Assembly (NCBI GenBank): GCA_030704615.1
Contig: CM060734.1
Location: 45,836,042 to 45,896,041, forward strand
Origin: Takakia lepidozioides
Lineage: Eukaryota; Streptophyta; Takakiopsida; Takakiales; Takakiaceae
Length of the DNA stretch: 60,000 nt
Reading direction: 5' to 3'
This document shows positions 1-11,469 of this stretch, piece by piece (position 1 is the stretch's first letter; each line of letters opens with the position of its first letter). The translations under genes were made by a program, and so were the position numbers. The notes below the pieces were generated by a model. It saw only the letters and a program-made list of their open reading frames with translations. It did not search any database and had not been told where the DNA came from.

Positions 1-1227
1 GAAAATATTAATAACAATACCTACCTTTAAATTGTATCATTATTAAATTATAATTTTCCAAAGGTAAGTTTAAATATTCCAAGGAAGATACTTAGTCATT
101 GTACTGGAATAAATCGAAACATCAGAGAAGGCTCCAGATTAGAGGGGAGAAATCGAGACAGCAGATAAGACTTAGCTGCCTCGCTTGCGCTTAGGCAGAT
201 CAAAGGAGAGCTGAGCTTTAGATTTAGCTTTCCTAAAACTTCGACGATGCCTCCAGTTGACTTCTTAGTCATCTCCATCAGGCTAGGGGAGCATCTGGCG
301 CTAACTTATGCGAACTGCCAGCAGGTCGGGAGGGAGTCTTTCCATTCCACTCTAGAATCTGCAAGGTGGCGGCAGAGATGAGGTTTCCTTTTCCCTAGGA
401 ATTGTCAAAAGATGAGAGCAGCTGATTCCGCCTCCTAGCTGCAAAAGTTACACACCAAGATTTTTCTGGCTGTTCATCTTACATACATAAAAAGACTGTA
501 TATGACTTACTCCCCTTTCAGAACAAAAAAAAAGGTACAGTCTGCTTGAGGGGACCCAGGAGACATCCAGGGAGCCCAGCAAACGTCACCACAGGGGGTT
601 GAGGCCTAGACCCACATGCCAATATATGCCTAAACTCACGGGATACCGTGTTGGAGATTCCAGTCCAAGGAACTGTTTTTCTATTCTCAGTGTCCCTCAG
701 TGTTTGAAATACCAAAAAAAGAAGAAAGGGGAGGAAGATCCAAGAGAGGCGCCGCGTCGCAGAGAGGGAGCGATGGTTGGAGGCAGCGAAGGCTTGCTGC
801 CTACCGACGAGGCCGGGCGCCATGCTTCCGATGTCGTGCATGCTTCGTACGAAGTGCCAGGGGGCCGCTGCTGGTTCGTGACCTCCTGCGGGCTGCTTGC
901 TATTTAACTATAACACGTTTGGAGAGCTCAACTGGCAGTGACACGGGGACCCACTTTCTTATCGATCATACATCTGGTTTGAACAGCGTTTGAAAATCGT
1001 TTGAAAAAAATCTCGGACCTGATCGTTAATAGCCAGGGATGGTGTAATATAGCGAGGGATGGACTAGTTTAGACGGGCTCTTAGATAGCCGCGATCTGCG
1101 TTGGGGGAGAGGCACTGTTCGGAGAGTGTGGAGATGGAGAGATACTGTAGATGGTGGTAGGAAAGGTCTGAATTTGGGAGAGGGGGGAGGGGAAGGAGGA
1201 AGGAGGAAGGAGGAGTGAGGGGGAATC
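1..1227. other. Upstream flank of AMT1, no gene recognised
   Basis: I see no convincing coding exon here. Short open frames on both strands lack family motifs. The last 100 bases before the AMT1 start are rich in GGAGGA repeats, which would form a purine-rich 5' leader on the transcribed strand. No clear TATA box was identified. Confidence 0.5.
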
Positions 1228-2996
1228 ATGGCGGACAGCTTTGGGTGTGGGCAGAATGGGCTGAGTACTCTCACTGGGCTGCTCACAGCAGCGGGGACGT
1301 CATCTGGCAGTGCGAATGAGGTTGGGCAGTTTCTATGCTCGAAGCTGGACGCCATCAGTGCGCAGATGTCTGCTACTGTACTGGCAGTGGACAATTCTTA
1401 TCTGTTGTATTCTGCGTACCTGGTGTTTGCCATGCAGCTTGGATTTGCCATGCTGTGTGCTGGGTCGGTGCGGGCCAAGAACACCATGAACATTATGCTC
1501 ACCAACGTGTTGGACGCTGCCTGTGGTGGCATCTCCTACTACCTGGTGGGCTTTGCCTTCGCATTCGGAAAGGGATCGCATCCCAACGGCTTCATTGGCC
1601 ATTTCTTCTGGGGCTTGCATGATGTGCCCAACGAATCATTCGACTATAGCTTCTTTCTTTTTCAGTGGGCCTTTGCCATAGCCGCGGCTGGCATCACTAG
1701 CGGCTCCATCGCAGAGCGCACACAGTTTATCGCTTATCTGATTTACAGCTCCTTCCTCACCGGCTTCGTCTACCCAATTGTGTCGCATTGGCTCTGGTCC
1801 AGTGATGGCTGGCTGAGCGCTAGCAAATCCCAAGGGCCTGGAGGGCTGCTCTTCGGTTCGGGTGCCATCGACTTTGCAGGTAGTGGCGTGGTGCACATGG
1901 TGGGCGGCGTAGCTGGGCTGTGGGGAGCACTCATCGAGGGTCCACGCATTGGCCGCTTCGACAAGAGTGGCAAGTCCATGATTTTCCGCGGCCATAGCGC
2001 AACGCTGGTAGTTTTGGGTACCTTCCTGCTCTGGTTTGGCTGGTATGGCTTCAACCCAGGTTCCTTTGTCCGTATCCTGGTCCCTTATGGAGGCTTCAGG
2101 GGCAATTGGACAGGCGTGGGCCGCACAGCTGTGACGACCACTCTCTCTGGTTGCTCGGCTGCCATCACCACTCTCTTCGGGAGACGGTTGCTAGATGGGC
2201 ACTGGAATGTACTTGATGTGTGCAATGGTTTGCTGGGTGGCTTTGCCGCAATTACTGCCAGCTGCGCTGTCGTTGCCCCCTGGGCTGCTGTTCTGTGTGG
2301 CTTCGTGTCCGCGTGGGTGCTCATCGGCTTGAATAAATTGGCGGGTACGTTGGGGTGCTCATTTTACTTTTATGCTGTCGTACTGGTGCATGACTTCTTT
2401 TCCTTTGAATTCATTGAGTCTGTGATGATCATTTTGCCAAAATTTGCGGATTCAGGGCTGCTTCAGACCTTCAATCGTTTGTTTTGGCGTGTCTGCGATG
2501 AGATTGCGAAGAAATTACATTGTTGAATGTTGTCATAACATGTGCAGATCGGGTCCATTTCGATGATCCTCTGGAGGCAACACAACTGCATGGAGGCTGC
2601 GGTGCATGGGGCTTGATATTCGTGGGGTTGTTCGCTGAGAAGCACTACGTGCAGCAGGTGTACGGAGGCCCAGCTGATAGGCCATACGGCCTCTTCATGG
2701 GAGGTGGTGGCAAGCTGCTGGCAGCTCAGATCATTGAGATTCTGGTCATTGCATGTTGGGTGTCCGCCACTATGGGACCCCTTTTCTTCGCTCTTCATAA
2801 ACTACGGTTGCTGCGCATATCTCCAGAAGACGAGATAGCAGGTATGGATGTTACCAGGCACGGAGGAAATGCCTACATTCACCATGATGGTTCGGATCAT
2901 TCGCTGCATCTCACAAATCTAGGTGTACCTGCAAAAAGAGGTGTTCACGATGATCCTGTCGGCGGTGGCTTCACCCATAATCCTTCTGCTGTTTGA
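1228..2996 (+). CDS. AMT1: AMT1-type ammonium transporter, two exons (1228..2344, 2548..2996)
   Basis: Plasma-membrane ammonium uptake channel of the Amt/Mep/Rh family, about 521 aa, a normal AMT1 length. Exon 1 ends in NKLA and exon 2 resumes with [11 protein letters not shown]; the 203-base intron has GTACGT and TGTGCAG borders and leaves the frame open. Visible family signatures are [20 protein letters not shown] in the first membrane segments, [13 protein letters not shown] with the first pore histidine, and [10 protein letters not shown] with the second. The cytosolic tail contains GMDVTRHGG. In Arabidopsis AMT1;1 the threonine of the matching motif is the phosphorylation switch that closes the trimer, so that control is probably kept. 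The start is chosen because the N-terminus aligns with other AMT1 proteins and follows a purine-rich leader. No stop or frameshift is seen, and I judge it functional. Confidence 0.95.
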
Positions 2997-3890
2997 GTGC
3001 TTGCCCAACATGGGTGTGCACAGGCTTCATATGTAGTATAGAGAGAGAAACTTCATAGAGGACCTACGCTTTAGATCTGCAGTAAAGAAGGAGAATCGGA
3101 AGAGGAATTCAGCATTCCATGGATTGTCCACACGAACAAAGATCTCAAATCTCACTAAGCGAGGTGCTGCTCTAGTCGGAATCCATGCAAACCTGGTTCA
3201 AATCGGACCGAGTATACACTAATAGTAGATACTATATTAGGGAGAACTCCTGGTTCAACTGTTTGTTGTTGATCACCATTTGAAATCAAAATCTCTTTGA
3301 TTCATTGAGGGCGGATACGAGAAACAAGAGGACTGTACAGAATAGTGCCTATTATCACCTCGACACTATTTTAGTGAATGCTTCCCCCATCTGCATGGTG
3401 AGAATCTTGCTGGGGCTTAATTCATCTTCTACTCTGTTCAGTCCTCATCAAATTTCAAAAGCGTGGCAGTCAGCTTTCTTCCGCAAATAAACTTACCACT
3501 GAGATTAGAGTAGTGACAAACAAAAGAGATTTGACCAAGACAGGAGTTCGTGGCTACTGAAATTTCAATAAAGAATGTATTGGCAACTCCATTCGACTTA
3601 TTTGTTTCTCAAACAAACTGAGACAATATAGAAAACGTCAATACAAGTACAAGCTCCCCAATGGGAAAAATATGCTTACCCTCTACTGCCCGCGAATTTT
3701 CGGTAGCCACGCTGGTCCCGGTCCTAGCAGCGCACCTCCCCAGAGGCTGCACACGCCTGGCCACACATGTGGGCCTGCCCCTCCAAGTCTTCATGTAGCT
3801 CGCCAAAACTGGCTCACCCATTGCCCTAAATTTTTGCTTTTCCCTTTCTTCTCTGGCCCTACCTTGCAGGCACTTCCCAATTATGCAATT
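2997..3890. other. AMT1 downstream flank, no gene
   Basis: This is the AMT1 3' untranslated region and spacer. A motif resembling a tRNA B box (GGTTCAAATCGG at 3194-3205) could mark an old SINE fragment, but no good A box is seen. Open frames near 3.3 and 3.7 kb show no recognisable domain. Confidence 0.4.
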
Positions 3891-3904
3891 TGGGGGAATG
3901 ATAC

Positions 3905-4560
3905 GAACAACCTTCCAGAGGGTACTCTAAAATTGCTAACTCTAACAAGGCTCATTTTTTATTTATTTTTTCAGACTGAATATAAACCAAAAAAAATTGT
4001 TTTACATAAGGTTGTTTTTATTTATCATTCAGTCTTGTTTTGTGCTTGTCAATTTTGCAATTGAGTAGAATCTAAACAAATATTTTTACCTTACAAATCC
4101 AAACGTATTGATATACCCTTCGGAAGGGTATATCATGTTTCTATCATTTTTTAACTTACATAATATCCAAACAAATATATTTAATACCTTACGGAAGATT
4201 GTTTCGCATATACCTTTCGGAAGGTTGTTCATGTCAAGTTTAAAATTGTTTAATCCAAATAATATTAGAGTACCCTTTGAAAGGTTGTTAACTTGCACAA
4301 AATCCAATCAAATTTGTTTAATACCTTACGGAAGGTTGTTCTACCATTAGGTCATGCGCAATGGAAACCTACCATAAGGTTGTTCATCTCAATTTTAAAA
4401 TTGCTTTATCCAAACATATTGGTGTACTCTCCGGGAGATTGTTTCGTGTCATTTTTTTAACTTCCATAAAAATCAAAACAAATATGTTTAATATCTTTTG
4501 GATGGTTGTTCTTACCATTACGTCATGCGTGATGGATACCTTTCGGAGAGAGAATGAAAG
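3905..4560. repeat. Degenerate array of TACCTTNCGGAAGGTTGTTC palindromes
   Basis: About ten imperfect copies of a short palindrome are spread over 650 AT-rich bases. The best is ATACCCTTCGGAAGGGTAT at 4113-4131, with further copies near 3914, 4186, 4209, 4270, 4323, 4368, 4428, 4490 and 4537. Intervening text also recurs: a block with AATCCAAACAAATATG and TTTAATACCTTACGG appears about three times. The array ends roughly 60 bases before the first exon of the large gene that follows, so it occupies that gene's promoter position. Confidence 0.7.
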
Positions 4561-4884
4561 GCCGAAAGCTCAACATGACACTGAAGGAGATCGCAGAGGA
4601 ATGCAGCCCTGGAAACCGAACACATGGCGGTGGAGGACCAGCCTCCAGCTCATGATGAAGTTGGGGACGAGACTGCGTCAGAGGACAACACAGACGCTAT
4701 GGACACAGACGAGGTAGACGCTCTTGCGAAGGAATCCACGCCGAAGGGTAAGAACGTCGTGGAGGAGGAGGCGACGCCGAAGGTTAAGAAGGCTGCCATT
4801 GTTGCCACATCAAAGGCATTTGGGAATTCTTCGGCAAAAGGACCTCAGGTGATTCTCTTACTTGCCATCTTCTGTCAAGTTTCC

Positions 4885-4930
4885 AGGGCATGAAAATTGC
4901 GTGCGTTGGCGCACGCAATTTTCTTGCCCT
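4885..4930. repeat. Intron palindrome, copy 1, 21-bp arms, centre CGTTGGCG
   Basis: Hairpin in intron 1 of the ParB/methyltransferase-like gene. The inner arms (GAAAATTGCGTGCG and its complement, 4892-4923) are perfect over 14 bases around TTGG. Adding the outer flanks gives 21-base arms with one mismatch. Confidence 0.9.
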
Positions 4931-5040
4931 CTATTCTATTTTTTTTGCTTGATCATTCAAAGTAAGACCACAGGGATGCAGGCAATGCATAACAACCAAA
5001 CCCGGGTATGACCCACTTCTCACTTTCCATGTACTGCATA

Positions 5041-5552
5041 GGAGGAGGGACAGCTGAGATTAGAGTTCGACAGCTGAGAGAAGGCCATACAGAGAACCTC
5101 AAGAAAATAAATGCGTCAACGCACGCAATTTCTGAATGTTCTCTCTATGACCTTCTCTCAGCTGTGCTGAGTTAACAGAGACAGAAAAGCCCTGAATAGG
5201 CAAAAAAATGAGTGCGAGAGAACCGCCAGAAACTGCGTGCGTTGACGCACTCATTTTTTTAGAGGTTCTCTATATGGCCTTCTCTCAGCTGTGCTGTGTT
5301 AATAGAGACAGAATCCCTGAATAGGCAGAAAAGTCAGTGTGAGAGAACCCCCAAAAATTGCGTGCGTCAACGCACGCAGTTTCTAGAGGTTCTCTCACAC
5401 TCACCTTTCTGCCTATTCATGGAGATTAGATTAAATGTCTGCTGCATACTTTTATGGAAGAGAGTAGATTGACTTTGGGTATGAAGTAGGAAAAGAAATG
5501 AGTACCTTTCAGAGGGTGGAAAATTGTATGCGTTGAAGCACACAATTTCTCG
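5041..5552. repeat. Tandem hairpin array in intron 1 of copy 1
   Basis: Four more palindromes of the GCGTGCGT-CA-ACGCACGC type lie here, centred near 5117, 5244, 5368 and 5534, three of them in repeat units of about 127 bases that share CAGCTGTGCTG and CCTGAATAGGC. Each unit is itself a long hairpin. At 5071-5164 arms beginning CAGCTGAGAGAAGG face each other. At 5312-5421 arms of about 34 bases, from CTGAATAGGCAG to GAGAGAACC, flank the core. The copy at 5518-5550 has decayed (CGTTGAAG). The array fills most of the 743-base intron. Confidence 0.85.
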
Positions 5553-7378
5553 CAAGTCTTTTACATTCCTAACCTTTCGTTTTGAGTGCAGACGAAGAAA
5601 AGAAAAGGTGCTGCTCGGGTAGAGGACGAAGTCATTGAGCAGGAACTGGTGGTTGTTGAGGAGGAGGACGATGGCAGGCCATACGAAGACAGAGCGAAAG
5701 ATCTGTTTTCCTTCTCCAAAGTGAATTCTGCCCAAGTCATCAAGGCCATGGGCGTCCTTGGGGGAAAAATAATGATTCCCCTATGTCGTTTGATCTCCAT
5801 GCCCTTTGTTCGACCAGCTCTGACGAACGACATTCAAAAGTTGGAACAAGATTTTTGCCATGGGTACATAGAGGGTCAGTCTGTTTTTTACGTGTCCTTG
5901 GCAGACTCCTCTGGTAGAGAGGTGTTGGTGGACAAATCCATTGTTGGAGGCTGGGATCCTATCTGGCGATAGATAAACGATGAGTTCGAATCTATCATTT
6001 GCAAGAGGCTCGTCACCCAGCCTTTCTCTGGCAAGATGTTTCATGTGTGGGATGGCAACCACCGATTGCTTGCCTGGAGGAACATGATCGAGATATATCA
6101 TAGCACCGAGGAGGAGTGGCACTAATCTGTGGCCTCAATGGTGCTGGATCCCAAGGGAAACATCATAGCACTGTTGACGGCAATGCATGACGTTAACAAG
6201 TAAGTGTCTTCTTCACCTGTTATTGTCCGCATTATTTCCTTCACTATCTGTTTGCTTTTAGCACTCACTGACAACACACCACTGTATGTGACAGGGGAAC
6301 TGAAACTGCCCATGTGACAACGAACCTTCTTCACACACTATTCAGGATCCAGAATATCAGCCAGATGCCCCTCAATTCATTCAAGAGCATCATGAGTGCA
6401 GAGTCATTCAAGAAATGTTTGACATCGAAAACGTCAGATACCTGGTACAAGCTGACATGGGAAGCATTCATGGAGTACATGTACACTGTAAGTATTCCAT
6501 CGCTCTGGCCTTCCATTGTCTGTTGGGATATTGTCAGTAACAAATGATCTCATTCCGGATTACGTTTTGCAGCAAGAAATAGCTGAAACTGGAGAGAGGA
6601 GACTAATGTAGTACTATTTGAAAACCCCGGAGGATCTGAGGACGTCCAAGGGAGTGGCGGAAGCCATGAAGTTTACGATGAATGAGATATGGAAGAAGCT
6701 CATGAGCGCTTTCGTGAAACAGCTGAGAATAGCTGACCCTGATTTTGGTCCAGAGTTTCTTAACCAGGTGAGGATCCACTGGAACAATAACACCAAACCG
6801 GAGATAACACAGGAAAAACTTCACCGGTTGTCAACTGCAGCTGTGGAAGCTGACCAGATAGTGAAATGGTTGGAGATTTGGAATTCCGACCCAACTATCA
6901 AGGATACATATTGCTTCCCTAGGGGTGAAAGAGATGAGAACACCGGGCACATCAAACCCTTCAGCAACCAAGTTCTTGATATATGGTTGCACAAAGCCAC
7001 CTACTGGAGCCAGGTACTTTTCAGGACTTTCTGTGCTTGAAATTTTTGAGAATATCTTCCCATGAATTGACTCTAACCCATGCATATGTATACTTGCAGA
7101 TTGAAGCTCGTGCAAACAAGGTGCTGGAGAAACAGCTTTATGACTACAAAATTACCATGACCTTGCCCGAGGACACTCTGGAGGATTACTTGAGGCAGTG
7201 GAAGGCCACAGCTTGGAGCAACTGCTTCTTTAGAGAGTTTTCCCGAGATGGAGGAATCTCCCGAACAAATGATTTTGACCAGCAGTACGGGGCGGAGGGA
7301 GCCATGAAGAGGGTCCTATGCAGATTTGTTAATTTTGTCTTATGTTTGAAAACATTCTTTGGCAATCAGTAGACAGGC

Positions 7379-7438
7379 AGTTTGTGGCCATGAAAAACTG
7401 CGTGCGCCAACGCACGCAATTTTAGAGGGCCACAAACT
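7379..7438. repeat. Intron palindrome, copy 1, centre CGCCAACG
   Basis: About 60-base hairpin in the intron between the exon ending in MKRVL and the exon starting YIKNVLIPGK. Outer arms AGTTTGTGGCC and GGCCACAAACT enclose the inner palindrome CTGCGTGCG-CCAA-CGCACGCA. It shares the inner arm with the intron 1 hairpins but has different outer arms. Confidence 0.85.
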
Positions 7439-7619
7439 CAGATGTGCTCTCTCCTCCATCATGGATTTCAATGTTCCGTTGGCAGTTTTGAATGGAATAT
7501 CTGTCTTTGGAAAAGGGGATAACTTTCTGCATATGGAACCTTTTGTTTTCTCCTGTTCTTGCATATGGTACTTGTGAGTGTATTTCGGTTGCCTCATGCT
7601 CAAGGATTTGTGCACCCCT

Positions 7620-7646
7620 AATTGTGTGCGTCGACGCACGCATTTT
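7620..7646. repeat. Intron palindrome, copy 1, centre CGTCGACG
   Basis: Second palindrome in the same intron: GTGCGTCGACGCAC is perfect, and AATTGT and GCATTTT extend it imperfectly. Confidence 0.8.
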
Positions 7647-8784
7647 GGGAGGGCCGCAATATATGTTTTTTTGCCTTCAATGTCTAAAAGTGCACCTCTT
7701 TTGTTTTGTAGGTATATCAAGAACGTGCTCATTCCAGGAAAAAACCTCAGTAAGTACCATGCCTTCATCGACTTGTGGTCTGACCCATCTAACAGTCAGA
7801 CCATGTACACGGCAGCCATCCTTAGAGACTACGGGAGATATCACCTGAAAGACTGCTGTTGGTATCTCGACATTCCGAAATCAGATTGCCCCTGGTATGA
7901 GTTGCAGACACGGAACCAGAACGACAATGCGGAGTCTTTGGCCCCTCTTAATGACAAGGAATTGCATGAGAGGAATCTACGAAACCTCGTTGAGAAGGGA
8001 TTTGCAGCCAAGAAAACTCATGCGAGAGGGAAGGGAAAGGGAAAGGGTACAAAGGACAAAGGGAAGGAGAAGGCCACCCAAGGGGAGACTGCGGGGGGTG
8101 AGGTAGCGCAGACCCCAATTGCAAACAAGGAACGAAAATGTAAGGGGAGGATTGAGCCATACGACGCTGTGGAGCACCCATCCAGAATCCAGCGAGAATG
8201 TAAATGCGAGATTGTTAATGATTCATTCCTTGCCATGATGGAGAGCAGAAAATTTGGTTACACTGGAGAACCCTCTCAAACTTGGGGCAAGCTGTGTGCA
8301 TTCCTTGACTCGGTAAGCCAATTCCCACTGTTTGTCTCCTTTACTGTTTTCCCTTTTGGATAGTTATTTAATTTTTTCCGTCTGTCTGTTTTCAGGTTTC
8401 GAAAGGGCAGTGTTGGGTCAATGGTTCTCTGAAACCATGTTGTGCCGACATAGTGATTGTGGACATTCCGGATGGGCTGCCAGTATCGGACATCCTACCC
8501 ACAGGCACTTGCCCAACATGGAATGCATTTGATGAGAGGTACTGGCGGTGGGTCTTTTCATTTTGCAAATTTTTTTTATCGGATGCAGGGGTTCTTGTAA
8601 TGATCCAGTCGGTCAATACGAAATGTCGACAGGAGCTTGCAAGCTACCTCAAGGCCTCGGGGATGAAAATCATCAAAACGTAGAATGGTGTGAACAGCAT
8701 GTACTTGACAAAGGGCGACTGTCCCGGACAAATGGTAATCGACTTTCTCTTGCATGCTTCATTTTAAGTTCCATTTCACCCCTG

Positions 8785-8815
8785 CAGAAATGAGTGCGTC
8801 AACGCACTCATTTTC
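8785..8815. repeat. Intron palindrome, copy 1, centre CGTCAACG
   Basis: AAATGAGTGCGT-CA-ACGCACTCATTT, twelve-base perfect arms, inside the intron at 8735-8893 between the two halves of the methyltransferase-like domain. The arm is a variant (GAGTGCGT) of the one in the other introns. Confidence 0.85.
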
Positions 8816-10008
8816 AGAGGTTTCAAGCACTGTTCTTTCCAGATGATTTTTTTTGGATTCACTAATATGTGCTTCATGTTGTCTTGTGTGTAGACCGGCC
8901 TTTTTGAGGCCGTCTGCCTCGTCAGAGTGCACCCTGCTTCAACTCCCACAGCAGTGAAGGAGTTCAGGCTTCATGGGGGGGGTTCTTTCATCAACGATAA
9001 GTTCGATCCAGTGGTGGACGACATGCACTACAATTATGTGGATTCCAATGTGTGCTTGCAAAAGTCCAACTCCACACCATGGAGAGGGGCCAAGGAGAAG
9101 AGCCTAGCATTTATTCAAACAATTGTGGAGACTTGTTCCCATCCGGGGGCGCGTATCGTGGACCTCACTCTTGGCACAGGTTTCACCCCCAACCTGCTGC
9201 GGTGTTTTCTTCTTGGTGCAAAATTTGTTTATATGTGTCCTGAGAGAACTCTGTCTTGCAGGAGCTTCGTACCATGCTTGCAAGGCAGCGGGCAGGCATT
9301 TGTTTGGTATGGAAGGGGATGCGGACATTTTCAATGACCTGCTCCATAACTTGGAAGCGCCAGCGCCGGCACCTGCCGCCCAACAACAGGAGGGTATAGT
9401 GCATGTGGAAATCAACGAAGGGGACGACAAAGTCTTGGACGACGATTTCGCATGTGAGTAAGTTGTTTTTCTGTAAGCATCCGATTTCTCCCGCGAAAAT
9501 GGCCCCCCCTTTCCCATTAATGGTGGCGAATGCAATTGTGGTTCTTTTGGTGGCAGGATATTGGAGCTATTCCTTTGGTCGACGTCTCTTTTATTCACAG
9601 TGACTTCTGGTGCAGCCCTCCACGTTCATACATCCTACCCGACTATGCGGAGGCCATTGCTCGTCAACAGAGTTTCATGTTATCTCCCCCATGTGTTCGA
9701 AAGCACAACAGGCACCTCGGAGCTCGGGTTTACGTCGATGATACTGCACAAATTTCAGGGGATAGTTCTAGTGACTGAAATGCAAATTTCATCATTTTGG
9801 GGGGTCTCCAGATGTTCACAGTTTTAGACATTTTGTGTCTCTCCATAACTTTGTAGTAAAAATTGTGCATGTTCGTTGTAATGTCGTTAAAAGATGGTTT
9901 CTCATTTTCGTGCCGTGTATGCATTTACAACAGTGGCTTCTATGCACTTCATACAGTGGATAGTTATATCTTGGCTTGTAGGCTTTGATTGTAATGTACA
10001 GCAAATGG

Positions 10009-10350
10009 TTGGTTATGGGTCAAACAAGAAGACAAGGCACCTAGGGGATGATGTATGTATTGACTCTCGGGTCCAACGCAAGTTCAAAGGCAACCTCCTC
10101 ATGCCTAAGATTGGTTATGGGTCAAACAAGAATAGAAGGCACCTAGGGGATGATATGTGGACTCTCGGGTTCAACGCAAGTTCAAGGGCAGCATCCTAAT
10201 GCGTAACATTGGTTATGGTTCAAACAAGAAGACAGTGCACCTAGTGGATGGTGTATGGACTCTCGATTTCAGCGCAAGTTCAAAGGCGGGATCCTCATGC
10301 CTAACATTGGTTATTGGTCAAACAAGAAGACAAGACAGACGTTTTGTCAA
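10009..10350. repeat. Minisatellite, about 98-102 bp unit, 3.4 copies
   Basis: Units start with TTGGTTATGGGTCAAACAAG at 10009, 10111, 10209 and 10307. Each contains GACTCTCGGGTTCAACGCAA and ends before a partial fourth copy. The array begins about 230 bases after the last exon of copy 1. Confidence 0.9.
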
Positions 10351-11465
10351 TTTCTGTTACACAATGTTGTAAGACCCGGAATTCCTCCTCATGCACAAAC
10401 GAGAGCCAAATCATTTTGAATGTTGTTGTATAATGGTCCTGATGAAAAACCATGAAAGTTGCAATACTCTCGTAACATACAGGTGCACATTTCTACCTCA
10501 TTGGCAGGGGCCGCAATAAGCATTGGAGTCCAAACCATGTTTAGCGTGGTCAGGTGGTGCGTTGCAGGAAGTATAGTGCTGAAATGGCTCGCAATGTGTC
10601 GACACTGAAGAGGACAGCTAAAGAAGAGCTTGTTGCACACCAGAATGTTGCAGTAAGCACTCAGACAAAGTCGCAGCATGAAAGATCCTTTCACATGTGT
10701 TGTGTTGTCTTATTCTACGTTGCTATCGTCTGTCTACATTTCCCCAAATGCCAGACATTCATTAAATCTTATCAAGTGCTTTAGGACGGATTTTAGGCAC
10801 AATTTCTAATGTTTGTGCAAACAACATTGATCGTTGTGCTTGGTTTTCATAAATGTTAGAATGACATCCTCGCTCAACATTCATCCACGCTATCATCCAT
10901 TCACGGTATTTCATCCACATTTGTCCACAACTATTCATCCCCATTCATCCATATTAGCAGTGTCCCATCCACATTGGCTCTGCTTCATCCTCATAAACTC
11001 ATCCACAACCATTCTACGCTGATAACAGCAACGTAAAATACCACATTAGCATGGCATTAAATCATCCAAGGACCATTGTAGACCGATGACCTGGACATTA
11101 ATACATCCACAACCATTTCAGTCTCTACAAACACTATCATTCTGCAACATTCACCAACAAACCCTAAACTCTCTTCTGCACCTCGCCTCGTCGCCCACAC
11201 ATGGTTCCCTATCTACCAAATGCGCAATCCGCGGCTATAGGCCCCCATTTGCCTGTTCGGTCCGCAGTTATAGGGCCATGCCTATGAAAATGACGTGGCA
11301 TGACGTGATGTGGCGTCAGACCCGTCAGCCAACGTGACAATAACTGATGACGTAGCATGAGCCCGCCTATGCTCACGCGCTCTCACGCTCACGCTCACGC
11401 GGAAGCATCCCCCATGTGTCATCAACAAAATGAATCAATTGCATTGAGAAGATAGTGATTGTATA
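10351..11465. other. Spacer with degenerate CATCCA repeats
   Basis: No gene is recognised. From about 10868 to 11130 the text is rich in degenerate TTCATCCAC and CATCCACAACC units. Near 11376-11402 there is a short run of CTCACG repeats. Confidence 0.55.
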
Positions 11466-11469
11466 TGTA

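Larger units (their letters stand above)
4624..9778 (+). pseudogene. ParB-like plus amino-methyltransferase-like gene, copy 1 (about 10 exons, decayed)
   Basis: Proposed exons: 4624-4848, 5592-6199, 6295-6487, 6573-7013, 7100-~7320, 7712-8312, 8396-8734, 8894-9179, 9262-~9457, then ~9550-9778. Most junctions have good GT/AG borders and matching phase; those around 7320 and 9457 are uncertain. The protein would be about 1100 aa. An acidic N-terminus is followed by a region (about residues 140-245) with RPALTNDI, GQSVFYVS and HVWDGNHRLLAW. DGNHR resembles the DGHHR signature of ParB-like nuclease domains. A middle domain of unknown type follows (TKPEITQEKLHRL, LEIWNSDP), then a Lys/Gly linker near 8010-8100. 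The C-terminal part has ADIVIVDIPDG (8444-8476), placed like the DPPY motif of beta-class N4/N6 methyltransferases. It is followed by IVDLTLGTG and AGRHLFGMEGD across the 9179/9262 junction, like the FxGxG S-adenosylmethionine site. In-frame stops at 5970, 6122, 6609 and 8681 argue for a pseudogene. Introns are kept, so this is not a retrocopy. Confidence 0.7.

Noticed and set aside
1026-2324. Minus-strand open frames across AMT1
   Set aside because: Shadows of the strongly conserved plus-strand transporter.
4624-9778. Stop-codon reassignment in copy 1, since its in-frame stops are TAG or TAA and never TGA
   Set aside because: The other genes in the window use all stops normally, only four cases exist, and copies 2 and 3 show frameshifts typical of decay.
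10009-10350. CRISPR-like array
   Set aside because: Whole 98-102 bp units are similar, with no constant repeat plus unique spacers, and the genome is eukaryotic; it is a minisatellite.
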